From DASYAN01 sp963727755 (GTDB lineage Bacteria; Chloroflexota; Ktedonobacteria; Ktedonobacterales; Ktedonobacteraceae): DNA of 64,000 bases. The notes below the pieces were generated by a model. That model was not told the DNA's origin. It did no database searches and was given only the letters and a program-made list of their open reading frames with translations. Position numbers and translations under genes: made by a program. This document shows, piece after piece, positions 40,675-49,670 of this stretch; the stretch's first letter is position 1, and every line of letters begins with the position of its first letter. The stretch spans positions 124,001 through 188,000 of the forward strand of contig CAVSHN010000008.1 in assembly GCA_963727755.1 (NCBI GenBank), in the 5' to 3' direction.

Positions 40675-42249
40675 GACTGAGAACTATAGACCTATTCTGG
40701 CAATTCGATAGCATAAAAATGTTCCCCATCGTAATCAAGGAGTACCGCATATGGGGACTTGTTGAACGTTATGTTAGGTAATAAACAGTGAATTTTCTTT
40801 TTGTGATACTGATAGATAAGAAGATCTCGATCGGATTCGATCAAGTTTGCGGTCTTCATATTGTTGATGAGATACTGCCCTTCCTCTCTGTTTAGATCCA
40901 GCATCTCTCCTTCTTTCGCTAGCTCTTTATCTATCAAGTGCTGTCTCATACCTCCGACTATGTCCTCGATAAACTCATCTTCCCACTTGGGGTGGGCTCC
41001 TTTCAGCAAGGCACGGATCAGGCAATTATAGCCCTGACCATCGACATTAGTAACCTTTCGGCGACATATGGATTTGGGGATATCTGCCACGGGGATACCT
41101 TCTTTGGTAATTCATGGATATACTTGAACTTTGCGTTAGCCACGACAAGCTTTTCATCGCTCTCTGGTGAAAAATCCTCGATGAGCTTTCGAAGATGCAG
41201 ATAACTCTTACGAAAGTCCTCGAATTCTATGCCTAGTTGCTGCTTTAAGCCTGCTTGTACCCAATCTTCTACCTGATCTTTACGAATATTAAAACACTTT
41301 CTAAAGGTTTTTGTCCACCCAAATAGTCCCCGTGCTGTATTCATCTCTTGCTCTATATACTCTTTTTGATGTTTTTTTGATAAATCTTTCAATTTATCGT
41401 TAACCTGAGAAAGCGTATCTAATAAATCATATCGATCCATATCTGTATTTTTAAGTATAGTACGGGCAAAATGATAGATATCATCATCTTTATTCTTCCA
41501 TCTTTCAAGATATGCAATGGTCACTGCTTTTGCTTCTGCAAATGCTCTTTCAGTTTCATCAGCTGAAAAGAAAGCCTGTAGTTCAGCCTTTTTACACTGT
41601 ATTACATCATCTATCGTTCCTGTCTGATCAAGAGGCTTTACTGCTGAAATCATAACTAGATGAACTAGGGATATCATGGTCTGTTCTATCATGATGATGG
41701 GTATTATAAATGTGTTCTTGGTTATGATCTATACAGCAGTCGTCAGAAATACTGGTCCCTGTATCTTCCTGTGAGGACCTTTGTTCTGAGGGATCAGGAC
41801 TTTGGCGAACCGCTGTATATCTACCTTCATGCTCATAACTTCCATGTCCGGGTGTGTCAGATTGTCCATTGAATGACCTGTTCTCCCAACTTTCCACTTG
41901 TGGTTCTGCAATTTCTCTCTCAGCATGATCTATATATTCACCTTCATGCTCATAACTTCCATGTCCGGGTGTGTCAGATTGTCTATTGAAGAGCGAGTCC
42001 CACCAACTTTGAGCCAACTCCTCTCCATAATTGCTGGGCCCTTGCGCGGATGAAGTTGGCTGATCAGTTGATTTACCATAAATTGATGTAATGTTTCTCA
42101 AAGGTCAATTCCTCCTGGAATCTCTATTTTCATCCTCATCATGATTATATCTATCACCACTAGAAAATCTTTCCATCAAGTAATGCTCCTCTTTAATAAA
42201 CTACAAATCATAACGTAGCTAAGTGTCGACTAAGAACTATGGACCTATT
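40675..42249. repeat. 22-base direct repeats flanking the OTU-like gene
   Basis: GACTGAGAACTATAGACCTATT at 40675-40696 and GACTAAGAACTATGGACCTATT at 42228-42249 match at 20 of 22 positions and stand on either side of the OTU-like gene; the left copy covers its stop codon. They could mark a cassette boundary or be duplicated control sequence. Confidence 0.5.
40692..42101 (-). CDS. Repeat-bearing protein with C-terminal OTU-like cysteine-protease signature, frameshifted
   Basis: Three overlapping frames (42101-41635, about 41640-41060, about 41090-40692) make one protein of about 470 residues if single indels near 41640 and 41070 are repaired. Residues 1-155 are polar and disordered, with two copies of QSDTPGHGSYEHEG. 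The middle is charged and helical (FSADETERAFAEAKAVTIAYLERW, KDQVEDWVQAGLKQQLG). The C-terminus has DGQGYNCLIRALLKG and, 100 residues later, LLDYDGEHFYAIELPE: a D/C and H spacing like OTU or papain-like proteases. The fold call is inference. It has a strong promoter at 42278-42306 shared in design with the gene at 46155. Confidence 0.5.
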
Positions 42250-42277
42250 GAGGAATCCACCCATCAACTACCCTAAA

Positions 42278-42306
42278 AGTATAACCAGGAGAGGCACGCT
42301 TTTCAA
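42278..42306 (-). promoter_or_regulatory. Promoter of the OTU-like gene
   Basis: On the minus strand TTGAAA (42306-42301), a 17-base spacer and TATACT (42283-42278). The spacer end CCTGG, the -10 box and an upstream block GCTTGGCATTG match the promoter at 47843-47871. Predicted leader about 170 bases. Confidence 0.65.
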
Positions 42307-42616
42307 TGCCAAGCAGAGGGCAAGTAGAAGACAACTTCAAAAGACGCCAAGCTGTAGATGTTGTATCAGCGAGGGTAGCTGTTACACTTATAATTGAATG
42401 GATGGACTGAAGAGAATTTTGAAAGCATGGAAGATTTTTGAGGAGATCACCAACTAGTCATCCCACTCACATTTTGGGGATGGATGCCGATACCTATAAA
42501 TATATTCGTAGGGAATTCCGGGCTCAAAGGGAACCCAACGTGAAGGACGTCAACCACAGATACGTGCAACCTCTAATTCCTTATGTTTTACTACATTTTG
42601 AAAGGCAGAAACGAAG

Positions 42617-42850
42617 ATGGCACTGTGTGAACGATGTGGCAATGACTATGACAAGACCTTTGAGGTCCTCATGAGTGGAAAGTCACATGTCTTCGACAGC
42701 TTCGAATGTGCAATTGCCACCCTGGCTCCTGCTTGTCATCATTGCGGCTGCCAAATTATTGGCCATGGAGTAGAAGCCAACGGCGCCTTCTATTGCTGTG
42801 CCAATTGTGCAGCCAAAGAAGGTGTCCAAGGAGTGCAAGACCGCAAGTAA
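42617..42850 (+). CDS. Small cysteine-rich metal-binding protein
   Basis: 77 residues with CERCGNDYD at the start, DSFECAIATLAP, then CHHCGCQIIGHGVE and YCCANCA: paired cysteines typical of zinc-ribbon or metallothionein-like proteins. Similar small proteins beginning CEVCGNDYD are common in actinobacteria and Chloroflexota but have no established role that I know. ATG 42617 is preceded by GAAAGGCAGAAACGAAG. It sits 81 bases before a DUF2795 gene; both look like small stress or housekeeping proteins. Confidence 0.7.
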   Translation: MALCERCGNDYDKTFEVLMSGKSHVFDSFECAIATLAPACHHCGCQIIGHGVEANGAFYCCANCAAKEGVQGVQDRK

Positions 42851-42931
42851 GCACCTGAATGTAACAATCAGACTAAGATATCCGTGTTTGCTACAGAGAG
42901 TTTTCTTTCAGAAAAAAAGGAGGTCATAACT

Positions 42932-43135
42932 ATGCCATATGCTAATCCTGCCAAGGTTGAAAAGTGCCTCAAAGGTATCAATTATCCTGCCAAGAAGGAT
43001 GATCTCATCAAGCATGCTGAGAAGCAGGGCGCAAACAAAGACATAATCGACACCTTGAGAGAAATGCGTGAAGAAAATTTCAATAGCCCCATTGATGTGA
43101 GCAAAGCCGTTGGTGAGGTCGATCGCCGACAATAG
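42932..43135 (+). CDS. DUF2795 protein
   Basis: 67 residues: VEKCLKGINYPAKKDDLIKHAEKQGANKDIIDTL, then NSPIDVSKAVGEV. This is the DUF2795 pattern of small helical proteins that often occur in spore-forming or soil bacteria; function unknown. ATG 42932 follows a strong AAGGAGG at 42918-42924, which fixes the start. A hairpin at 43175-43208 closes the gene. Confidence 0.82.
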   Translation: MPYANPAKVEKCLKGINYPAKKDDLIKHAEKQGANKDIIDTLREMREENFNSPIDVSKAVGEVDRRQ

Positions 43136-43174
43136 AAGATCTTTGACGCATCAGGGGCTGGCACGAGCCCACAA

Positions 43175-43208
43175 AAGTGCCGCGCATCGCCTGTGATGCG
43201 CGGCACTT
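43175..43208 (+). terminator. Strong hairpin after the DUF2795 gene
   Basis: AAGTGCCGCGCATC at 43175-43188 pairs perfectly with GATGCGCGGCACTT at 43195-43208 with loop GCCTGT. The GC-rich 14-bp stem fits a terminator, although the T-tract is short. Confidence 0.7.
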
Positions 43209-43370
43209 ATTGCAAATTCATTGAGGCTCCTCACATGTCTCCACTTGCTATTGCAAGTGCGTCTTGTTGTAGGAACAAGCCATCTATGCCAGAGAACACC
43301 AAGAGTCTTTCATTTGCGAGGAGATGAGAAAAGCACGCAATAAAATGTAAAGTTAGGTGAGAAGCATACC

Positions 43371-43824
43371 ATGAATAAAAAGAAAATAAACTCAGAAGAT
43401 ATTGGAATAGATCTAGCATCACAAAAAAATGGGAACTGTGTAAATGGTTTGTCGCTTCTTTGCTCTTTGGCAAGCCAATTCAACAAGAAGTGGCCAAAAG
43501 AACCTATGGCGAATTCGAAAAAGCAGGATTAACTGACCACGAGGTCATCTTACAAGCTGGTTGGGATCGGTTAGTAGAAATATTAGATAAAGGCCATTAT
43601 GTACGTTATGATTATTCAACAGCTACAAAGTTATTAGAGGTATTTCAACAGTTGAAAGAAAGGTATGGGACGATACATAACCTGCTCAGTCAATCGACAA
43701 ACGTCCAGGATCTCGCATCTCGCTTGCAAGAATTTAGAGGGATAGGTCCGAAAACAGCTTCCATTTTTATTGATGAATTATTACGTCATAGTTGGCATTT
43801 TTCAGATAAATATGAAAATCATGA
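43371..43824 (+). CDS. Endonuclease III-like HhH protein, frameshifted
   Basis: Resembles HhH base-excision proteins: a helical stretch WELCKWFVASLLFGKPIQQEVAKRTY, GWDRLVEILD, and the helix-hairpin-helix FRGIGPKTASIFIDELL near residue 120. Two single-base slips in A-runs appear: one at 43425-43431 (CAAAAAAATGG) that moves MNKKKINSEDIGIDLASQK into another frame, and one at 43815-43818. Adding one A at the second gives ...FSDKYEKS and a TGA at 43822-43824. As written, the frame instead runs on into ndh and gives a false fusion. About 150 residues, shorter than full Nth and without its iron-sulfur cysteines. Confidence 0.65.
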
Positions 43825-45158
43825 TCCTCCTCAGCCTCATGTGGTGATTGTCGGAGCTGGGTTTGGCGGGCTCGCAGCCGCACGAGCGCTAGCCAAGCAA
43901 CCCGTGCGTATTACTGTGATAGATCGACGCAATCACCATCTCTTTCAGCCGCTCTTGTACCAAGTTGCGACGGCTGGCCTTGCTGGCACAGACATTACCT
44001 CACCAATCCGTCATATCCTCAGTGACGAACCTCATACCGAGACATTGATGGCTGAAGTGAAAGGTGTCGATCCTCAACAACAAACGGTTCACTTCTCTGA
44101 TATGTTGACTAGCGAGGAAAAGACCATCTCCTATGATTATCTGATCATCGCAACAGGATCACAAGAGAACTACTTTGGACATGACGAATGGAAGCCTCTG
44201 GCACCTAGCCTCAAATCAATTGAAGATGCCATTGAAATTCGGCGTCGGATCTTGTTGAGCTTTGAGGCAGCCGAACTGGAACCAGATCCAGAGAAACGAC
44301 GTGCACTCTTAACGTTTATCTTGATTGGTGGAGGACCAACTGGCGTTGAACTAGCTGGTGCCATTGCTGAACTAGCACGTCGATCACTGGCACATGAGTT
44401 CAGACACATCCATCCTGAAGATGCTCGCATTATCCTAATAGAAGGAGAATCTCCGGATTCTCGCCTCTTTTCCCAGAAATTTAGCTCAGAAAGCTGAAAA
44501 AGAATTGGCTCGTCTCGGTGTCGAAGTGAGAACAGCAAGCAGAGTGGAATCCATTGAAGATGGGACAGTAGTCATTGCAGGAGAACACCTTGCCGCCAGA
44601 ACCATTCTCTGGACAGCTGGAGTACGAGCCTCAGATGCTGGACGTTGGCTCGGTGCTTTGACGGATCATGCTGGGCATGTGCTCCTCGAACCTGATTTAA
44701 CTGTTCCTGGCCATCGCAATATCTTTGTGGTTGGAGACACGGCCGGGGTCAAACAACGTGGAAAACCGTTGCCAGGTCTGGCTCCTGTTGCTATTCAGGA
44801 AGGGAGATACGCTGCTTCTGCTATCGCCAGACGTGTGGCTGGCAAGAATTCCCCTCGTCCATTCCACTACATCAATAAAGGCAATTTAGCTACTGTGGGG
44901 CGTTCCTTTGGCATTGTCGATATCGGTCCTATTCGGACGGCTGGTTTTTTCGCATGGATCTTGTGGTTAGTTGTACATATTATCTTTCTCATCGGCTTTC
45001 GCAATCGTGTGAGCGTCTTGCTTCAATGGGCTTGGTCCTACCTGACCTTCCAGCGAGGTGCCCGCCTGATTACATTTGACTATCTTCTTGAGGAACCCGA
45101 GGAACGTCGCCAATGGTACTCCTTTATGCAGAATAGGTTAGTATCACAGCGTGCTTGA
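43812..45158 (+). CDS. ndh: Type II NADH dehydrogenase, frameshifted
   Basis: Single-subunit, non-proton-pumping NADH:quinone oxidoreductase. FAD loop VVIVGAGFGGLAAARALAKQ at the start, DRRNHHLFQPLLYQVATAGL, NADH loop ILIGGGPTGVELAGAIAELA, then after a frame change near 44485 (expected PENLAQKAEKELARLG) the FAD end FVVGDTAGV...PGLAPVAIQEGRYAA and a hydrophobic C-terminus FFAWILWLVVHIIFLIGF for membrane binding. I propose ATG 43812, giving MKNHDPPQPHVVIV once one A is restored at 43815-43818. Quinone would be menaquinone, given menC and menE at 50-52 kb. Confidence 0.87.
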
Positions 45159-45310
45159 GAAGCAAGGTAAACAACTATTATTTGCAAGGACAACTCTATT
45201 GTAGAAATCTGCAAAGATGCCGAAAAGTATGCAGCATGTTATGGTTATGATATAATTCACAGGGGAGAATATCGAATTACCAATCCCACCTTTTTTTAAG
45301 GAAGCGACAT

Positions 45311-46024
45311 ATGACTACAAGAAATTTTGCATCTCATCTCCAACAGAATCCCTATCCCGGACGCGGTCTAGTTGTTGGACGCTCACCGGTTGAGGACGCT
45401 TGGCTCATCGTTTACTGGATCATGGGCCGGAGCGCATCGAGTCGCAACCGCCGATTTGTAGTGGCAGGCACGGCACTGAGAACTGAACCGATCGATACTA
45501 GCCAGATGGAGCATCCTGAATTGCTCATCTATGAAGCCATGCTCGAACTTCCCTCGATCTACCTAGTGAGCAATGGAGATCAGACACGTACGATCTACGA
45601 CACTCTACAAACTGGCGGGACATTTGACTCTGCTCTGGCAACGCGAGAGCGCGAGCCAGATGCTCCCCACTATACACCACGTATCAGCGCCATGCTCGAA
45701 CTGCAACCATATCCTGGTCAGCTTACACTCAGTATCCTGAAGGCTAATCCTGCCGACCCGGCTCTCACTGATCGCTTCACCTATCATCCCGCAACACCCC
45801 CTCCAGGATTTGGCTTTGGTCTGACAACCTATAGTGGCGATGGAAATCCGCTCCCCAGCTTCAGTGGCGATCCTCTGTTGCTACCACTGGTCGGAAATGC
45901 AGAAAGCGTACTTGACACCTATTGGAATGCTCTGAATGCCGACAATCGAGTCTCAATTGCGGTCAAGCGGATTGCTCAGGGTGGTTCGAGTCGCATTATC
46001 GTGCGCAATCGCTTTGGGGATTGA
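45311..46024 (+). CDS. purO: IMP cyclohydrolase, PurO type
   Basis: Resembles the archaeal-type IMP cyclohydrolase (PurO family), which closes FAICAR to IMP in purine synthesis. Family features: NPYPGRGLVVGRSP near the N-terminus, VYWIMGRSASSRNRRFV, and later APHYTPRISAMLEL and GFGLTTYSGDGNPLPSF. 237 residues, close to the usual 200-240, and the frame is intact. ATG 45311 has AAGGAAG nine bases before it. No other purine genes are in the window. Confidence 0.78.
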   Translation: MTTRNFASHLQQNPYPGRGLVVGRSPVEDAWLIVYWIMGRSASSRNRRFVVAGTALRTEPIDTSQMEHPELLIYEAMLELPSIYLVSNGDQTRTIYDTLQTGGTFDSALATREREPDAPHYTPRISAMLELQPYPGQLTLSILKANPADPALTDRFTYHPATPPPGFGFGLTTYSGDGNPLPSFSGDPLLLPLVGNAESVLDTYWNALNADNRVSIAVKRIAQGGSSRIIVRNRFGD

Positions 46025-46154
46025 TCCATAATTGCTCAGCCAATGTACATACTAGCAGGAGGGACAAGCTTCTATATGCTTGCTGTCCCTCCCCTCTTCG
46101 CTAGCCTTATCGCATCCTTTATCATCAAGAGAGATCAATGGAGATTTGAAGTTA

Positions 46155-47667
46155 TTATGAGCTTTTTCCCCTGCTGCCACCTTTTTCTGATTTTTTAATC
46201 TTTTGCTCTATTTTTTCACCCACAGTACCAGAAGGTCCATTAGGCTTTTGTTGCAGCTCTATATTCGCTCTGAGCTGCTTTTGAGGTTCGTGCTTTTTTT
46301 CAATATTTTCCCTGAATCCTCCACGCTCCCTTTCTTGCAGACATTCATTCAGCTCTCGAATTGCGGTGTGGAAATGATCCATGGATACCTCTTCGCCTTT
46401 ACTATAAGCTTCCTGATACTGTCGTAAATTTTGGACCATCAGCGAGATTTGGTTATTTTCACGAGCCATTTCCTTCTTACTCAAGAAAAGCTTTGCTCTA
46501 TGCATGACATCTGCAAGTTGTAGCATATCTCTCTCCTTGAGCGGAGCAATTCTTGAATCGTCTTGCGACCCCCGAAACCTCTCTCCAGACGGCTTACTCA
46601 CCGTGGACAAACCAACAGTTGAATCGTCTTGCGACCCCCAAAACCTCTCTCCAGACGGCTTACTCACCGTGGACAAATCAATAATTGAATCATCTTTTGA
46701 CACCTGCTCAAAAGACTTGTCATCAGAATCAAAATTCTGAGTATAGGGCTGACTATATACATTGCCCGAGCCATCGTCTATTTTCTTCTGAGGCATGGGA
46801 GATTTAGAATCCGTATCATCTCCTAAATCGCCAGTGGAGGAATCCTTCTTCTTATCCTGACCATTATCCTGACCATCGGGCAGGGGAATGCCTTCAAGGG
46901 AAGAGGCACGATTCCTCCCACTAAACAATTTCTTCATAATGTTACTACAACTTCCTTGAGCTTTAATATCCGCAAGTTCCTTTTTCCACTGGTTTTGTAA
47001 ATCGGCCGATTCTTGTCCTAGCTGCTTCATATGTTCATTAAGTATCCTTCTCAACATCTTGAGATAAATTTGCCGGTGAGCTTCCATCAAAGCGCTTCTG
47101 TCCTAGATCAACCTCGGGTTTTTGAGATGATGCTCCTTGATCTGTAACCTCCTTGACCAGCTTGGCTAAGTCAGCCGCTGCTTCTGGTTCTAGCTTCTCT
47201 ATATTTTCATTAAGTATCTTCTTAAGAACTGGAGATACAGTTTCCGGGACTTCCGAGTTTTGGGGTCCCTCCGGTGACTTCTCAATACTTTGGGGTAAAT
47301 CTCTTTCATTAAGACGCTTCTGTCCTGACTTCAACGATGGATCAGCCCCGGATTTTTGAGATGATACCTCAGTGCTATCTACGGGAGGCACTTTTGCTTC
47401 ATTAACTTTTGTCTGCATAGCAAGATGTGATTGAGGTATCCCCAACTTTGCAAGTAACCTTTCTCCATGCTTCTTCACCTCTTCAGAAGTCATTTCTTGT
47501 GATTGCCCTTTTGGCATCATATCTGCTAAATGCTGATGCGAAAATTCCCTCACACGTTCTTGATACTTCTCATACGCTATCTCAGCTTCTACAATCTCTT
47601 TCATTTTTTTACTGTTTAATGATCTTTTTACCTCCTGGTGTTTATTTTCTGATCCTGAGCGGTTCAT
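46155..47667 (-). CDS. Low-complexity charged protein with tandem repeat, frameshifted
   Basis: Unknown family. Frames 47667-47040 and 47090-46155 probably form one protein of about 500 residues: the ends of the two parts resemble each other (KKILNENIEKLEPEAAADLAKLVKE and RRILNEHMKQLGQESADLQNQWKKE), with the slip near 47060. It is rich in K, E, S, D and Q, helix-prone at the start (MKEIVEAEIAYEKYQERV) and end, and without membrane segments. Around 46550-46690 a unit of about 66 bases is repeated (STVGLSTVSKPSGERFRGSQDD after LSTVSKPSGERFWGSQDD). No enzymatic domain is seen. Its promoter at 47843-47871 matches that of the OTU-like gene. Confidence 0.5.
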
Positions 47668-47842
47668 ATCTATCTAATCTCCTTTACTGGAAAACTCTCT
47701 TTTGATAGTCGTACAGACTCCTAAACAGAATGACTTCTCGATAACGAGGAATCGCTACTAAGTTGATCGCTACTACAACAGATATTCAGTATCCTCACGC
47801 TGGGACAGGATGATCATCTTTGAAGTTCGATGATATGCTATA

Positions 47843-47871
47843 AGTATAGCCAGGGGAAACAGACTTTACAA
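47843..47871 (-). promoter_or_regulatory. Promoter of the low-complexity gene
   Basis: On the minus strand TTGTAA (47871-47866), a 17-base spacer and TATACT (47848-47843). It is flanked by the same GCTTGGCATTG block upstream and CCTGG before the -10 box as at 42278-42306. Predicted leader about 170 bases to ATG 47667. Confidence 0.65.
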
Positions 47872-47978
47872 TGCCAAGCTACTGACAACTAATAGACAAC
47901 TTTGAGACGACTCACTGGTCTCCAACCTAAACCAAGCCACCTGCTTCATTACTCTTGATCTTATTGCCCGATATAACT

Positions 47979-48022
47979 TGAGTGCTCACTCACCTGTACT
48001 ATTCTTGGTGAGTGAGCACTCA
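47979..48022. promoter_or_regulatory. Two TGAGTG-N2-CACTCA palindromes (TetR-type operators?)
   Basis: TGAGTGCTCACTCA at 47979-47992 and TGAGTGAGCACTCA at 48009-48022 are palindromes of the kind bound by many TetR-family repressors, set 30 bases apart, about three helical turns. Together they also form a 15-bp stem, GAGTGCTCACTCACC with its complement, so a terminator for the leftward pepA gene is an alternative. No TetR gene lies nearby. Confidence 0.5.
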
Positions 48023-48052
48023 TCTGTCAAAGAAGACCCGAACTGAGGATGG

Positions 48053-49570
48053 CTAGCGATTGTGAGCCAAGCGCAGGACAAGTTCCGCCAGCGTGCGCAC
48101 GCCAACACCTGTCGCGCCTTTTTCCTGATAGGATTTCTTGTTTTCGAGATAGCTAGTTCCTGCAATATCCAGATGAGCCCATTTTGCATCACCTACAAAG
48201 TGCTCTAGGATTTTAGCAGCTGTCACCGATGAAGCAGATCTTCCACCTGTTTGCTTGATATCGGCAATATCGCTCTTGATATGCTCACTATATTCATCGT
48301 CCAAGGGCATCGACCAATATTTCTCGCCGACAACACGGCCAGCTGCGATAATTTCGTTTGCCAACGATTCGTCATTGCAGAACAGGCCAGTCATTGTTGA
48401 GCCAAGAGCTACCACGATACCGCCAGTGAGGGTTGCCAGATCAATGATGGGCGATAGCCCTTCACGTACCGCATATGACAGCGCATCAGCAAGGACCAGT
48501 CGACCCTCGGCATCAGTATTGACGATCTCGATGGTCTTACCATTCAGAATGCGCAGGATATCACCGGGACGATATGCTGTTCCGCTGGGCATATTTTCGC
48601 AGGTGGGGACCAAAGCGGTGACATTGATGTGGGGCTTTAATTTGCCAATTGCTTGCATGGCTCCAATAACCGATGCCGCACCACCCATATCACCCTTCAT
48701 CGTATCCATATGCTCGGCAGGCTTGATAGAGATGCCCCCGGTATCAAACGTGATGCCCTTCCCTACCAATGCCATACCCTTGTCACTCTCTGGAGCACCT
48801 CGGTAACGCAGTATAATGAATCGTGGTGGTTCAGCACTTCCCTGAGATACGCCGAGCAATCCACCCATACCCAGTTCTGTAATCTTCGCCTTATCCCAAA
48901 TCTCACATTCCAAGCCAACCTCTTTTGCCATTGCAGCCGCTCGGTTAGCCAGTTCGCTGGGTGTTAAGACGCAAGGAGGCTCATTGATCAGGTCACGAGC
49001 AAAATTGGTCGCGTGCGCAAAAATTTGGGCTTTGTGAATGGCCTGCTCAAACTCTGCTTTATTTCTCTCTTCAGCCAGCAATTTGACACGCGAAACACCT
49101 TCACCATTCCTATCATCTTCAGTCCGTTGATAGATGCGAAAAGTGTAGAGTCCTAGAAATGCACCTTCTAGTTGAGCTTGAACCTGCTGTGCAGTATCAA
49201 GCCGATCACTAGGCACATCGATGGCCAGCAGAATTTGGTGAGCCCCTGTATTCTGCAAATGGCGTGCAGCGCTGGCAGTAGCACGTTGCACGATCTGCGC
49301 ATCAATCTTCTGCTGATCTCCTAACCCAACTACGATGACGCGTTTGGCAACCAGATGTCCCATAGGATAGATCGTCAGGATTTCACCAAACTTGCCTTTA
49401 AATTCTCCATCTGCACAACGTTCACGAATTAGTCCATTCAGTAATCCATCCACAGTAGTGGCTGTTTTTGTGAGCAGGACCTCCTGTCCAACCCCTTTAC
49501 GTGCTGCTGCAACAATCAGTGCATCGCATGAAATATCACGTATAGACTGTATTACTATCTGTACATCCAT
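48053..49570 (-). CDS. pepA: Leucyl aminopeptidase (M17)
   Basis: Cytosolic metallopeptidase releasing N-terminal residues. The catalytic C-terminal domain carries the metal and active-site blocks VGKGITFDTGGISIKPAEHMDTMKGDMGGAASV, PSGTAYRPGD and NTDAEGRLVLADALSYA (the M17 signature), then DIAGTSYLENKKSYQEKGATGVGVRTL. About 505 residues, normal, and the frame is intact. I prefer ATG 49570 (MDVQIVIQS) to the in-frame GTG 49585; neither has a clear ribosome site. Confidence 0.9.
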   Translation of the reverse strand: MDVQIVIQSIRDISCDALIVAAARKGVGQEVLLTKTATTVDGLLNGLIRERCADGEFKGKFGEILTIYPMGHLVAKRVIVVGLGDQQKIDAQIVQRATASAARHLQNTGAHQILLAIDVPSDRLDTAQQVQAQLEGAFLGLYTFRIYQRTEDDRNGEGVSRVKLLAEERNKAEFEQAIHKAQIFAHATNFARDLINEPPCVLTPSELANRAAAMAKEVGLECEIWDKAKITELGMGGLLGVSQGSAEPPRFIILRYRGAPESDKGMALVGKGITFDTGGISIKPAEHMDTMKGDMGGAASVIGAMQAIGKLKPHINVTALVPTCENMPSGTAYRPGDILRILNGKTIEIVNTDAEGRLVLADALSYAVREGLSPIIDLATLTGGIVVALGSTMTGLFCNDESLANEIIAAGRVVGEKYWSMPLDDEYSEHIKSDIADIKQTGGRSASSVTAAKILEHFVGDAKWAHLDIAGTSYLENKKSYQEKGATGVGVRTLAELVLRLAHNR

Positions 49571-49670
49571 TTTACGAAGTCCCACTTGACCAGAAAGACA
49601 AGGGGATCTCCTCCCTTTTCTCTAATAATTATCTGTTGGGTGCTGATTCTACGAGGATTGAAAGAGAAAG

